A stretch of DNA of 64,000 nucleotides from contig NZ_LMAH01000003.1 of NCBI RefSeq assembly GCF_001507335.1, forward strand, positions 1 to 64,000, in the 5' to 3' direction. The notes below the pieces were generated by a model that was not told where the DNA came from, searched no databases, and was given only the letters and a program-made list of their open reading frames with translations. This document shows positions 38,939-48,961 of this stretch, one piece after another. The stretch is from Chryseobacterium sp. JAH (GTDB lineage: Bacteria; Bacteroidota; Bacteroidia; Flavobacteriales; Weeksellaceae). The position numbers and the translations under genes were made by a program. Numbering within the stretch: the first letter of the stretch is position 1; the number at the start of each line of letters is the position of its first letter.

Positions 38939-41644
38939 ATGAAAAAGTACATCCTATCATTAGCGGTAGCATCGCTCTTCTACACCAAATCTGAAGCTTG
39001 CGCTTGGGCAGATCCTGATTACGATTATTTTAATCTGTTTACACAAAGCATTATTAAAGATAAATCTTATCTACCATTTCTTCACAATTACTCGTCGAGG
39101 TTTTATACTGATTTTAAATCTTCCCAGATTCCAAATGAGAATATTGAATCTTGGAGAAAATTCTTCAACAATCAATTGAGTTATTCTGAGACAGATTTTC
39201 TGGTGAATAAACTTTCAATGAATGATCTGAACAATTTAAAAAAAGGAAACACCTCCAACCCAGTACTTACAAAACTGGGAGCAGGATCTTATCAGAAATA
39301 CCGTGAAGGCATTGATTACCTCATTGAGGCCAAATATCTTGAGCCTTACATGAAAATCAACTATGTAGAAAGTGCAGATTCCTTCTATTACAGAGAAAAT
39401 GAAAGCGATAAAAACGCTACCGAATTAGACTACGCTAAAACAATTTCCGCACTGACATCTTTATATAATGCCGCCAAAAATCCTGAAATCAAGCAGCGGT
39501 ATGGATATCAGCTCGTTAGATTCAGTCACTACACTAGAAATTTCGATGTGGCTCTTCAGGCATTCAAGTCTTTTGTTCAGCCTATTTCTTTAAGAGGGGC
39601 TACATATTATATGGCATTAGACCAATTAGCAGGAGCTCAGAGAGGATTACAAATGGGAAGCGAGGCCAACTGGAATTTCTTTCAGGTGTTTAAAAACAGT
39701 AAAAGCCGAAAAGAATCTGCATTTATTTCAATGAAACTTTCTGATACCGCATCTTTCAATAATATTCTAAAAAGAGCAGGAAGTAATGAGGAGAAAAACA
39801 TGGCATACTTTCTTTTGGGGTATGAAGATTTCACAAACCCCATTCCGATAATGGAAAAGATGTACGACATTGATCCCAATTCAGAAATACTGAAGGTGAT
39901 GGCCGCAAGAAGCATTAATGAGCTAGAACGAAGCTACCTTCCCACTTATTATTATGATTCTAAAGATGCTGATGCGTCATCCGAAAAAAAACCATCAACT
40001 GCCAAAGACAGTTCTCCGAAAGAAGATATAAAACAAAAAGAACTTTCTTTCTGGCAGAAAATCGTCAGGTTCTTTAAAAATCTTTTCAGTTCAAAATCTG
40101 ATAACAAAAAAGACGGGAATAAAAATGAGCAAAGCAATGATGAGCTGCTGGAAAACCCTAACCGAATTCCTTTTTACACCAAAAATCAAAGTTATTTTTA
40201 TGACGAAAAACAGAAAGACTTTCTTGATGATTTAGAAAAATTCACAGCCAAAACTAAGGAAAAGTCTACTGATGAATATTGGCAGATTGCCAATGCTTAT
40301 CTGAAGTTTCTGGAGAAAGACTACAAAGCGAGTACAGAGATTTTAGAAGACATTAAAACCAGCAATCCGGAATATCTTGAAGAGATCAAGCGGATGAAAG
40401 TTTTAAATGATATCGTCTCTCAGCCAAAGATTGATGCTGAGTACGAAGATCATTTAATGAAAGACTACGCAGAGTATTTTACTGAAAAGAAAATTGAAAA
40501 AGACAGTTTACAAGATGGTGGCTACAACTATGGAGCGCCACCTTCTACCGCTTCATTCTTAAAAGATGTTTTGGCCAACCGCTATTTTCTGCAGGGTGAA
40601 GACGGAAAATCTTATCTGATGAATAATAAATTGTCTGATCTTCAGTATAACCCAAATTCTACATTGGTGAAAAGTGTGGAAGAATTTTACAGGAAACCTA
40701 ACAAGACAGCTTTCGAGCAACAAATCATTGCTAAAAACATGGACAATGTAGGAAACATTGATGCGTTCTTTAATGTCATTTACGGTGATCGTGCAATGAG
40801 ACTGGCAGACTTTGATAAAGCTAAAACCTATTATCAAAAAGCTCAAAACTTCTCCGGAATTCCGAGAGATAATTATGAACGATACAATCCGGAAACTGGA
40901 AATTACGAAAAACTTGTTTATGACGGGCAGAACTATGATGGTTTCAGCAACATCCCCAATTTGGTTTTCGGACATAATGTTTGGGAAAGTTTCCAAAGTT
41001 CTGATACACAAAGTATGCACGCTGAAGATTATACTGGTTTTCCTTTCATCAAACAAAAAATGAATAAACTTGAACTGGCTGAAGCTTTAGTTCAGCTAAA
41101 AAAAATTGGAAACGGTAAAGACAACAAGTCCGCTCATGCCAATCAGCTCATAGGAAATATCTTGTATAACACTTCTGTTCTCGGATATTACAGAGAATTG
41201 TTTGTAATGGATGTCGACAACAGCAACGGCGGAAAATATGATTTTTGGAGCACCGATAAGAAAAATCCTTATCAATATTATTATAAGAATTTCACATCAA
41301 CCACCTACATCGAACCTGATAATTTTGATCTGTCTTTAAAGTATTATAAAAAAGCTTTAGACCTCTCAACTGACAAAGAAAATAAAGCAAGAATTTTATT
41401 TCAGATGGCAAGTGCCGAGCAGGGAAAATATTACCAGTACGAAGCTAAAAACCAAGCAAACATTGATTACTCCGACCCTAAATGGTCCGAGAAAAACGAT
41501 GCTTACCAGCAGCAGATGAATGACATGAAAAATCAAAAATACAGAACCTATTTTGCTCAGCTGAAATCTCAATATTCAGATACTGAGGCAGCGAGAACAC
41601 TTTTGGGAAGCTGTAGTTATTTTGACTATTTTATGAAGAGATAA
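38939..41644 (+). CDS. large exported TPR-type protein
   Basis: A 901-aa protein with a signal peptide (MKKYILSLAVASLFYTKSEA) and a mature N-terminus CAWADPDYDYFNLF. The rest is mostly helical with repeated TPR-like units (for example ADFDKAKTYYQKAQNF and FDLSLKYYKKALDLS, with AKFLEKDYKAS-type repeats in the middle). A charged low-complexity linker (about 345-400) includes a basic amphipathic stretch (FWQKIVRFFKNLFSS). No catalytic domain is visible. It is third in the plus-strand cassette between rplC and rpsJ and ends at a terminator. Scaffolding for an envelope complex is a guess. Confidence 0.7.
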   Translation: MKKYILSLAVASLFYTKSEACAWADPDYDYFNLFTQSIIKDKSYLPFLHNYSSRFYTDFKSSQIPNENIESWRKFFNNQLSYSETDFLVNKLSMNDLNNLKKGNTSNPVLTKLGAGSYQKYREGIDYLIEAKYLEPYMKINYVESADSFYYRENESDKNATELDYAKTISALTSLYNAAKNPEIKQRYGYQLVRFSHYTRNFDVALQAFKSFVQPISLRGATYYMALDQLAGAQRGLQMGSEANWNFFQVFKNSKSRKESAFISMKLSDTASFNNILKRAGSNEEKNMAYFLLGYEDFTNPIPIMEKMYDIDPNSEILKVMAARSINELERSYLPTYYYDSKDADASSEKKPSTAKDSSPKEDIKQKELSFWQKIVRFFKNLFSSKSDNKKDGNKNEQSNDELLENPNRIPFYTKNQSYFYDEKQKDFLDDLEKFTAKTKEKSTDEYWQIANAYLKFLEKDYKASTEILEDIKTSNPEYLEEIKRMKVLNDIVSQPKIDAEYEDHLMKDYAEYFTEKKIEKDSLQDGGYNYGAPPSTASFLKDVLANRYFLQGEDGKSYLMNNKLSDLQYNPNSTLVKSVEEFYRKPNKTAFEQQIIAKNMDNVGNIDAFFNVIYGDRAMRLADFDKAKTYYQKAQNFSGIPRDNYERYNPETGNYEKLVYDGQNYDGFSNIPNLVFGHNVWESFQSSDTQSMHAEDYTGFPFIKQKMNKLELAEALVQLKKIGNGKDNKSAHANQLIGNILYNTSVLGYYRELFVMDVDNSNGGKYDFWSTDKKNPYQYYYKNFTSTTYIEPDNFDLSLKYYKKALDLSTDKENKARILFQMASAEQGKYYQYEAKNQANIDYSDPKWSEKNDAYQQQMNDMKNQKYRTYFAQLKSQYSDTEAARTLLGSCSYFDYFMKR

Positions 41645-41662
41645 TGACTTATTAAGTAAAAC

Positions 41663-41694
41663 AAAAAAAGGAATCAAATTGATTCCTTTTTTTG
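41663..41694. terminator. bidirectional terminator
   Basis: AAGGAATCAA and TTGATTCCTT form a stem with A7 and T7 flanks. It ends the TPR gene; the stop codon of the convergent iron-permease-like gene lies inside the stem. Confidence 0.85.
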
Positions 41695-42174
41695 TTCCTG
41701 ATCCTTTAGCCACTGGTCATGCTTTTGTTTAAAAGTTTCATATTTCCTGTCTTGATTTCTCTTGGCAGCATCTATGGAATGCGAAGCGTGAATATCTTGA
41801 TCTTCTTCTGCGAAGTCTGCCAGCTTTTCATAATAGCAATGAATTTGGTCTAGTTCTTTTTCAGTAAGGTCTTCGATGTCGACCATTCGGTTACTTGCTT
41901 TTTCATTCGCAGCAATCAATTCATTTAATTTAATCTGTATCGCTTTCGAATCTTTATTCTGAGATTTTTGAATTAAAAAAACCATTAGAAAAGTAATGAT
42001 TGTGGTTCCGGTATTGATCACCAATTGCCAGGTTTCGGAATATTTAAAAAGCGGACCCGTAGCTGCCCACATCACCACGATCGCAACTGCGCCAAGGAAA
42101 GCGTAAGAACTTCCGGTAAATTTTGTTGCCCAATTGGAGAATTTTTCAAATATGCTTTTATCTTCTTTTGACAT
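41674..42174 (-). CDS. low-affinity iron permease family protein
   Basis: A 166-aa membrane protein of the Iron_permease (PF04120) type: two membrane helices (SYAFLGAVAIVVMWAATGP and WQLVINTGTTIITFLMVFLI) followed by the conserved QKSQNKDSKAIQIKLNELIA segment. A charged C-terminal helix with the unusual HCYYEKLADFAEEDQDIH region follows. The start at 42174 (MSKEDKSIF) is preferred over a longer frame. Despite its name, transport activity is not proven for bacterial members. Confidence 0.8.
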   Translation of the reverse strand: MSKEDKSIFEKFSNWATKFTGSSYAFLGAVAIVVMWAATGPLFKYSETWQLVINTGTTIITFLMVFLIQKSQNKDSKAIQIKLNELIAANEKASNRMVDIEDLTEKELDQIHCYYEKLADFAEEDQDIHASHSIDAAKRNQDRKYETFKQKHDQWLKDQEQKKESI

Positions 42175-42234
42175 TATTTTATTTTTAATAAATGTAATCA
42201 AAAATTCAGCCTCAAAATAGCGAATGCTTTTCTA

Positions 42235-43036
42235 TTATTGTATAGGAAATTGCACGGCCTTATCAATTTCGATGGGATTATTTTCTCTAAGCATTGTTTT
42301 TCTCCTTTCGTCTGACATTCCTTTCAGGTGATCTAAACTTTTAATCTGTACTCCCGTATTTTCAGGGTTGGTGATTTAAAAGATTCAGCAATATCCTGCA
42401 GTTGATTATCGTAAAGTTCTAACTGTTTTTTTGCAATGACTTTTTTGGTAACAGGAATTGGTTTTTGTGGCATAAAACTTTCAAGAAATTTAGCTTCCTA
42501 TGCTTTGGTAAATTTCATATTCCTTAAAAGTTTAAAATATTTTTTTATCATCTTCAATCTGGAAAATCACTCCGGGAAGTCTGCGAAATTTGTAGGGACC
42601 CTCGCTCACATTGACATCTTTAGAAAACCATGTAACCCATGCTCTTTCATCAAAAGTTGTTGTTGCCTTTTGGAGTGTATACTGATCTTCAACTATCGTA
42701 TGACTGTGAAGCTGCCAATTCATTTTATCTGCTGATTCTACAGCAAAAAATTATTCAGTAAGATCAGTGAGGTGTTTTCAAATGAATTCTTTTTCTAATA
42801 ATAGCAGGAAGATGATCATCCTATCTAGATCTTCACTGACCGCGGATGATATTTAACGAATCCTCTTCCATATAAGAGTATGTATAGAATTTGACTCATC
42901 AGGATTGACATTTAAATTATATTTTCTATCGTATGATTTTTGACAATGAGTCTAATTCACACCCAAATTCATATACAAAACGATGAGTTTACGATGATAA
43001 AATTAAAGGAAATAAAAGTAAAATCAGTGTCTTCAT
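42235..43036 (-). pseudogene. GLPGLI-family protein, decayed
   Basis: Fragments of one protein can be read on the minus strand in changing frames. The start MKTLILLLFPLILSS is a signal peptide cut by a TAA. Then come FVYEFGCELDSLSK, FYTYSYMEEDSLNIIRG, the best piece KFRRLPGVIFQIEDD (the diagnostic GLPGLI motif, here RLPGVI, about 42535-42600), KFLESFMPQKPIPVTKK with ELYDNQLQDIAESFKS, and the C-terminus SDERRKTMLRENNPIEI-DKAVQFPIQ. At least three frameshifts and several stops separate them. It lies between the iron-permease-like gene and the rpsJ terminator. Confidence 0.85.
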
Positions 43037-43113
43037 CTTTTCAATTTAAAACAAAATATAATAATATTTGAATTAGATGAGATTTTGAAGCTAGACACTT
43101 AGATTAATTTGAA

Positions 43114-43147
43114 AACAAAAATCCCTCTTCTTTCGAAAAGGGATTTG
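43114..43147 (-). terminator. terminator after rpsJ
   Basis: AAATCCCT and AGGGATTT pair; on the minus strand the stem is followed by TTTGTTTTC. It lies 30 bases past the rpsJ stop, so the str operon appears to end here rather than read on to rplC. Confidence 0.8.
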
Positions 43148-43177
43148 TATTAAGATGATAAGCCCAAGGCTTAATTA

Positions 43178-43483
43178 TCACACTTTAATTTCTACGTCAA
43201 CTCCTGAAGGAAGTTCTAATTTCATTAGAGCATCAACAGTTTTAGAAGAAGAAGAGTAGATATCCATCAATCTCTTGTGAGCTGATAATTGGAACTGCTC
43301 TCTTGCTTTCTTGTTTACGTGCGGAGATCTCAACACTGTGAAGATTCTCTTATTTGTAGGTAATGGAATAGGTCCGTTTACAACAGCACCAGTAGCCTTT
43401 ACCGTTTTTACGATTTTCTCAGCAGACTTGTCTACCAAGTTGTAATCGTAAGATTTTAGTTTTATTCTGATTCTTTGTGACAT
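43178..43483 (-). CDS. rpsJ: ribosomal protein S10
   Basis: 101-aa small-subunit protein, also part of the NusB/NusE antitermination complex. It starts [20 protein letters not shown] and contains [20 protein letters not shown]. It lies 17 bases after fusA as the last gene of rpsL-rpsG-fusA-rpsJ and is followed by a terminator, unlike the common arrangement in which it leads into rplC. Confidence 0.97.
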   Translation of the reverse strand: MSQRIRIKLKSYDYNLVDKSAEKIVKTVKATGAVVNGPIPLPTNKRIFTVLRSPHVNKKAREQFQLSAHKRLMDIYSSSSKTVDALMKLELPSGVDVEIKV

Positions 43484-43500
43484 TTCTTTGATTTAAAAAA

Positions 43501-45618
43501 TTAACCTTTTGCTTTAGCGATAATATCTTCAGCAACGTTTTGAGGAGTAGCTTGGTACTTCTCTAATTCCATAGAAGAAGTAGCTCTTCCTGATGAAAGT
43601 GTTCTTAGAGTAGTAACATAACCAAACATTTCAGAAAGTGGAACTGAACCTTTGATAACAACGGCACCGTTCTTTTCTTCTTGTCCACTGATGGTACCTC
43701 TTCTCTTGTTAAGGTCACCAATGATGTTACCCATATATTCTTCTGGAGTTACAACCTCCAATTTCATAATAGGTTCCATAATTACTGGCTTAGCAGCACG
43801 TCCCGCTTCTTTAAATCCTAATTTAGCAGCTAATTCGAAAGAAAGAGCATCAGAATCCACTGCGTGGAAAGATCCGTCTTTAAGAGTAACTTTAATACCT
43901 TCAACTTCGAAACCAGCCAAAGGACCGTTCTTCATTGCAGCTTTAAAGCCTTTTTCAATTGCAGGAACAAATTCTCTAGGAACGTTACCACCTTTGATCT
44001 CATTGATGAATTCTAAACCAACTTTACCTTCTTCAGCAGGTCCTAGTTCAAATACGATATCAGCAAATTTACCTTTACCACCAGATTGTTTTTTGTAAAC
44101 TTCTCTATGGCTAGCAACTTTTGTTAAGTTTTCTTTGTACTCTACCTGAGGCTGACCTTGGTTAACTTCAACTTTGAATTCTCTCTTCATACGGTCAACA
44201 ATGATATCTAAGTGAAGCTCACCCATACCAGAGATAATCGTTTGTCCAGAAGCTTCGTCAGTTCTTACTGTGAAAGTAGGATCTTCTTCAGCCAATTTAG
44301 CTAGAGCGTTACCCATTTTATCCTGGTCAGCTTTAGTTTTAGGCTCAACAGCGATACCAATTACCGGATCAGGGAAAACCATCGATTCTAAAACGATTGG
44401 GTTTTTCTCGTCACACATTGTATCACCAGTTTTGATAGATTTGAAACCTACCGCTGCACCAATATCACCAGCTTCAATATATTCTACTGGATTTTGCTTG
44501 TTAGCGTGCATCTGATAGATTCTAGAGATTCTTTCTTTATCTCCTGAACGAGTGTTCAAAATATAAGAACCTGCATCTAGTCTTCCAGAGTATGCTCTGA
44601 AGAATGCCAATCTTCCTACGAAAGGATCGGTAGCAATCTTAAATGCCAAAGCTGCGAAAGGCTCTTTTACGTCTGGTTTTCTGAAAATTTCAGCGTCAGT
44701 TCTTGGATCTGTACCTTTGATATCATCTTTATCCAATGGAGAAGGCAAATATTTACATACTGCATCCAACATAAACTGTACTCCTTTATTTTTGAATGAA
44801 GAACCACAAGTCATTGGGATAATAGAAAGATCGATAGTCGCTTTTCTCAAAGCTTCGTTGATCTCATCTTCCGAGATAGAATCTGGATCTTCGAAGAATT
44901 TCTCCATCAAAGTATCATCGTAGTCAGCAACAGCTTCTACTAATTTCTCTCTGTATTCCAGAACTTCGTCTTTCATGTCGTCAGGAATTGGAACTACCTC
45001 GAAAGTAGCACCTTGTCCAGCTTCATCCCAGATGATCGCTCTGTTTTTGATTAAGTCAACAACACCTTTGAAATCTTCTTCAGCACCGATTGGTAAAACG
45101 ATTGGAACTGCATTAGATCCTAACATTGTCTTAACCTGGTTTACCACGTTAAGGAAGTCAGCACCTTGTCTGTCCATTTTGTTTACGAATCCCATTCTTG
45201 CAACTTTGTAGTTGTCAGCAAGTCTCCAGTTTGTTTCAGACTGAGGCTCTACTCCATCTACTGCAGAGAATAAGAATACCAATCCATCTAATACTCTCAA
45301 AGATCTGTTTACTTCTACTGTGAAGTCAACGTGTCCTGGTGTATCGATGATGTTGAAGTGGTAAGGTTTAGTATCAGCTAACGGCTTACCTTGGTCTGTT
45401 GGAAAGTTCCAAGAACAAGTAGTTGCAGCAGAAGTAATGGTAATACCTCTTTCAGCTTCCTGCTCCATCCAGTCCATCGTAGAAGCACCATCGTGAACCT
45501 CACCAATTTTGTGGTTTACACCTGTATAGAATAAAATTCTTTCTGTAGTGGTAGTTTTACCCGCATCAATGTGGGCAGCGATACCAATATTTCTTGTAAA
45601 TTTAAGATCTCTACTCAT
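43501..45618 (-). CDS. fusA: elongation factor G
   Basis: 705-aa translocation GTPase. The P-loop is [15 protein letters not shown], with DTPGHVDF (G3) and NKMDRQGAD (G4). Domains II-V follow, with [19 protein letters not shown] in domain III/IV and [14 protein letters not shown] in domain IV. It lies between rpsG and rpsJ; no tuf gene follows, as is usual in Bacteroidota. Confidence 0.98.
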   Translation of the reverse strand: MSRDLKFTRNIGIAAHIDAGKTTTTERILFYTGVNHKIGEVHDGASTMDWMEQEAERGITITSAATTCSWNFPTDQGKPLADTKPYHFNIIDTPGHVDFTVEVNRSLRVLDGLVFLFSAVDGVEPQSETNWRLADNYKVARMGFVNKMDRQGADFLNVVNQVKTMLGSNAVPIVLPIGAEEDFKGVVDLIKNRAIIWDEAGQGATFEVVPIPDDMKDEVLEYREKLVEAVADYDDTLMEKFFEDPDSISEDEINEALRKATIDLSIIPMTCGSSFKNKGVQFMLDAVCKYLPSPLDKDDIKGTDPRTDAEIFRKPDVKEPFAALAFKIATDPFVGRLAFFRAYSGRLDAGSYILNTRSGDKERISRIYQMHANKQNPVEYIEAGDIGAAVGFKSIKTGDTMCDEKNPIVLESMVFPDPVIGIAVEPKTKADQDKMGNALAKLAEEDPTFTVRTDEASGQTIISGMGELHLDIIVDRMKREFKVEVNQGQPQVEYKENLTKVASHREVYKKQSGGKGKFADIVFELGPAEEGKVGLEFINEIKGGNVPREFVPAIEKGFKAAMKNGPLAGFEVEGIKVTLKDGSFHAVDSDALSFELAAKLGFKEAGRAAKPVIMEPIMKLEVVTPEEYMGNIIGDLNKRRGTISGQEEKNGAVVIKGSVPLSEMFGYVTTLRTLSSGRATSSMELEKYQATPQNVAEDIIAKAKG

Positions 45619-45624
45619 TTCTAA

Positions 45625-46101
45625 TTAGAATTTAAAGTGTGAGAAAGCTTTGTTAGCTTCCGCCATTTTGTGAGTATCAGATTTTTTCTTATAAGCAGCA
45701 CCTTCTTCTCTTGAAGCAGCTACCACTTCGTTAGCCAATTTCAAAGCCATTGACTTATCATTTCTCTTTTTAGAGTAAAGGATTAACCATTTCATTGCCA
45801 TAGAAATTTTTCTGTCAGCTCTGATTGGCATAGGAATCTGGAAGTTAGCTCCACCTACTCTTCTAGAACGTACTTCTACGTGAGGCATAACGTTAGTTAA
45901 TGCATCTTTCCAGATTTCAAGGGCAGTCTTTTCAGTTTCTCCTTTTTTTGCTTCTACAAGGTCTAATGCATCATAGAATATTTTGAATGCGATAGACTTC
46001 TTACCGTCTAGCATCAAGTTGTTTACGAATCTAGTTACCAATTGATCATTAAATTTCGGATCTGGTAACAACGGTCTTTTTTTCGCTTTTGTCTTTCTCA
46101 T
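45625..46101 (-). CDS. rpsG: ribosomal protein S7
   Basis: 158-aa 16S rRNA-binding protein. [20 protein letters not shown] starts it and the core [19 protein letters not shown] is typical. It lies between rpsL and fusA. Confidence 0.98.
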   Translation of the reverse strand: MRKTKAKKRPLLPDPKFNDQLVTRFVNNLMLDGKKSIAFKIFYDALDLVEAKKGETEKTALEIWKDALTNVMPHVEVRSRRVGGANFQIPMPIRADRKISMAMKWLILYSKKRNDKSMALKLANEVVAASREEGAAYKKKSDTHKMAEANKAFSHFKF

Positions 46102-46124
46102 TGTTTCTGTACCTTATTTAATGA

Positions 46125-46538
46125 TTATTTTTTCTTTCCTTTAGCTGGCGCAGCTGCTGCCTGACCTGGTTTTGGTCTCTTAGCTCCATACTTAGATCTT
46201 CTCTGCGTTCTTCCACTAACACCTGCGGTGTCTAATGCTCCTCTTACGATATGATAACGTACTCCCGGTAGGTCTTTCACCCTTCCGCCGCGTACCAATA
46301 CTATCGAGTGCTCTTGAAGATTATGTCCTTCGCCCGGGATGTAGGCGTTGACTTCTTTACCGTTTGAAAGTCTTACCCTTGCTACTTTTCTAAGTGCAGA
46401 GTTAGGTTTCTTAGGAGTGGTAGTATATACTCTCGTACATACACCTCGTCTTTGTGGACAAGAATCAAGGGCAGCCGATTTACTCTTCTTGGTGAGTGCG
46501 ACTCTTCCTTTTCTTACTAATTGTTGAATAGTAGGCAT
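46125..46538 (-). CDS. rpsL: ribosomal protein S12
   Basis: 137-aa decoding-centre protein, first gene of the str operon. It contains [20 protein letters not shown] and [20 protein letters not shown]; these hold the two lysines at which streptomycin-resistance changes arise in other species, and both are the sensitive-type lysine here. A short Ala/Lys tail ends it. Confidence 0.98.
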   Translation of the reverse strand: MPTIQQLVRKGRVALTKKSKSAALDSCPQRRGVCTRVYTTTPKKPNSALRKVARVRLSNGKEVNAYIPGEGHNLQEHSIVLVRGGRVKDLPGVRYHIVRGALDTAGVSGRTQRRSKYGAKRPKPGQAAAAPAKGKKK

Positions 46539-46562
46539 TTAATTGCTTTTTATTTTAGGGTG

Positions 46563-46592
46563 CAAAAATAGTAATAATTTTTTAATCTACAA
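46563..46592 (-). promoter_or_regulatory. promoter of the rpsL operon
   Basis: On the minus strand TTG (46592-46590), 19 bases, TATTTTTG (46570-46563) is a full Bacteroidota consensus promoter; the leader before rpsL would be about 15-20 bases. Confidence 0.8.
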
Positions 46593-46708
46593 GTAGTTAT
46601 AGGTAAATAATCTTGCTTTTTTTGTATTTTATTAAATAAGGTTATGAAACTAATGCAAATAATGATTGGGAATTTTCATTGATTTTAATACAAGCCAAAC
46701 TGCTAAAA

Positions 46709-48301
46709 TTATTGGATCATTTTTACCTGAACATTTCTATGCCACTTAAAATTTTTCATATTTTCTCTCAGCGAGTTCAGCTTTTCTGAACTGATACAAT
46801 AAATAGTAACTTCGTCTTGTGCCACCGAAATTTTGTTTTGAATTTTTAAAACAGCTACTTTTTTCCAGCCTTTTGGCACATAACCACCAAGCCAAACCTC
46901 ATACACAATTGCAAGATCATATTTGTTTTTTAAAGTATACTGTGTCATGAATGTTTCAAACCGATCATCAAATTCAGCTTTATTTTCATTAAGTGAAATC
47001 AATTCTGTAGAAGCAAGACCTGCAATATCTAATAATTGAATATCGGTATAGTAAGTTATTGCTCCAATATCATTAGCTACAATTTTAGATGTATTATAAT
47101 AGGTATTCAAAAATTTCGCAGACTGCACCTGTTGTTCATAAATATTTTTCCCGCCGTTATTCAGAGCCAGATGAGCAATTCCAAATTTGTATAAAAGCAA
47201 CAGACAGTTTGCTAAACCCAAAACACTCAACAATTTTTTGTTTTTAATGGAATTTTTAAAATCTTCAAAAAAGAATTTCATCTTCGGGATCAAAGCCATA
47301 GAAAACCCTGTTAAAATATATGCTTCATACCTGAATCCTCCTTTTAATTCAGCAAATAAAGAATGACAAATCATGAGTAAAGAAATTACTATCAAGAGAA
47401 AATTATTCTCTATCACTTTAGAAAAATTGTACTTTTTAATATCTTTAAAAATGAAGACCAAACACATTATGATCGGGAAAATACCTACCTTATAAAAACT
47501 GATATTCAGAATAAGATTATTTAAAAAAATATTTTTAAATTGAATCAAAAAACCGGAAGTAAAATCTAACTTGGTTCCTTTTACAACCACAGAGTTGGGA
47601 AAAAGATAACCATCTTGTTGATAATTAAAATAGCAAAAAATTGCTACAGGAATAAGTCCTGCTGAAATAACAAAAAATGCAGTTTTCCATTTACTTTGTA
47701 ATAAAAAACAAAATGCGAGAATAACAAAATAAAACATACTTTCAAAACGCACAAGTCCCATCAATACAATCGTAAAATAAAATCCAAAAACAGTAGACTT
47801 ATTATAATTGATTTTAGTTAAACATAAAATATTAATTGTGATAAGCAAAACATGAAATAAATGCTCCATCCCAGACAATAGCAATAGATGCAAAACGGCA
47901 AAGAAAATCGTAAACAAAACAGCAATAACAATGTTTTTTGTTTCTTTGAAATATTCAGAAAAATATGCATTGAGAAAATATATAATGCCAACACCAAAAA
48001 CCAAATTTATATATAATGGAAATTGGTCATTATTTCCTAAAAGCCAAATAAAGCCACTTAAAAGTCCTGTAAAAAGTGGAGATGAAGATGATGATGAAAA
48101 TTCATGAGAAGTCACACCCCAAACATGATGCATTGCAAAATTTTTCGCCATTGCAAGATGTATGTATGCATCATCTAAAAAATAAATATAATGGTAATCA
48201 GTTTTAAAAAGAACATTTATATAATACCCAAGACAAAGTCCAAATAAAATTAAAACCGAAACCAGAAAGCTCTTTCTCTTAGTATTAAAGTTTAAAACCA
48301 T
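46709..48301 (-). CDS. GT-C type membrane glycosyltransferase-like protein
   Basis: A 530-aa protein with about ten membrane helices and a hydrophilic C-terminal domain. After the first helix comes FLDDAYIHLAMAKNFAMHHV, which resembles the acidic (D/E-containing) first periplasmic loop of GT-C enzymes that use lipid-linked sugars. A serine-rich SSSSSS loop and the later ANDIGAITYYTDIQLLDIAG segment are typical of this bacterial group. The start at 48301 was chosen over a TTG two codons earlier. The donor and acceptor are unknown. It is alone, downstream of no other glycan gene. Confidence 0.65.
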   Translation of the reverse strand: MVLNFNTKRKSFLVSVLILFGLCLGYYINVLFKTDYHYIYFLDDAYIHLAMAKNFAMHHVWGVTSHEFSSSSSSPLFTGLLSGFIWLLGNNDQFPLYINLVFGVGIIYFLNAYFSEYFKETKNIVIAVLFTIFFAVLHLLLLSGMEHLFHVLLITINILCLTKINYNKSTVFGFYFTIVLMGLVRFESMFYFVILAFCFLLQSKWKTAFFVISAGLIPVAIFCYFNYQQDGYLFPNSVVVKGTKLDFTSGFLIQFKNIFLNNLILNISFYKVGIFPIIMCLVFIFKDIKKYNFSKVIENNFLLIVISLLMICHSLFAELKGGFRYEAYILTGFSMALIPKMKFFFEDFKNSIKNKKLLSVLGLANCLLLLYKFGIAHLALNNGGKNIYEQQVQSAKFLNTYYNTSKIVANDIGAITYYTDIQLLDIAGLASTELISLNENKAEFDDRFETFMTQYTLKNKYDLAIVYEVWLGGYVPKGWKKVAVLKIQNKISVAQDEVTIYCISSEKLNSLRENMKNFKWHRNVQVKMIQ

Positions 48302-48398
48302 TTTCAATATATTTTAAGAATACCAAAGATAAGTATCATCAATTATCAAAAAACAATTTCGGCACAATATTTCCTGCAAATAGAATTAAAATAAACTT

Positions 48399-48875
48399 AT
48401 GAAAAATGCTAACATTATTGGCTTAAAAGAAGCGGATTGCCAAAACATCTCAGAAAAACTTAATATATTGCTTGCTAATTACTCAGTTTTCTATCAAAAC
48501 ACAAGAGGTTCTCATTGGAATATAAAAGGTGAGCAATTCTTTACACTGCATCCAAAATTTGAAGAATTGTACAACATCTTAGTTTTAAAAATTGATGAAA
48601 TTGCAGAAAGAATTCTGACTTTAGGAGCAACTCCCGCGCATAATTATTCAGATTATCTTCAGGTTTCTACCATTAAGGAAAGTAAAGAAGTAAGCGATGG
48701 AAATAAAAGTATCGAAATAATTCTAAATTCTTTTAAAGTAGTTATTGATTTACAACGAGAACTTTTAGACATTACCGATAAAGCAGGTGACGAAGGTACC
48801 AACTCTCAGATGAGCGACTACATTACCGAGCAGGAAAAAGAAGTTTGGATGTACAATTCGTACTTAGGAAAATAG
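48399..48875 (+). CDS. dps: Dps family DNA-binding/ferroxidase protein
   Basis: A 158-aa four-helix bundle protein that would form a 12-mer storing iron and protecting DNA in starvation and oxidative stress. The ferroxidase signature is clear: TRGSHWNIKGEQFFTLHPKF with the conserved histidine and the following aspartate/glutamate positions, then LVLKIDEIAERILTLGATP. There is no lysine-rich DNA-binding tail. It stands alone and ends at a terminator. Confidence 0.92.
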   Translation: MKNANIIGLKEADCQNISEKLNILLANYSVFYQNTRGSHWNIKGEQFFTLHPKFEELYNILVLKIDEIAERILTLGATPAHNYSDYLQVSTIKESKEVSDGNKSIEIILNSFKVVIDLQRELLDITDKAGDEGTNSQMSDYITEQEKEVWMYNSYLGK

Positions 48876-48900
48876 AAGATACTCATAATTTGTATTGTAA

Positions 48901-48928
48901 AATCGCCCTCAAAAAGGCGGTTTTTTTT
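48901..48928 (+). terminator. terminator of dps
   Basis: ATCGCC and GGCGGT pair (one G-T wobble) around an 8-nt loop, followed by eight T. Confidence 0.85.
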
Positions 48929-48961
48929 ATTTATTTTATTAAATTTATTTAAATTTAAATT

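Noticed and set aside
40559..41056. A 165-codon minus-strand frame within the TPR-type gene
   Set aside because: It lies wholly inside a well-supported longer gene and has no features of its own.
42436..42735. A 99-codon plus-strand frame in the gap near rpsJ
   Set aside because: The opposite strand carries clear GLPGLI-family pieces there, so this is a shadow of the pseudogene.
43652..44098. Plus-strand frames opposite fusA
   Set aside because: They are complementary-strand shadows of a strongly conserved gene.
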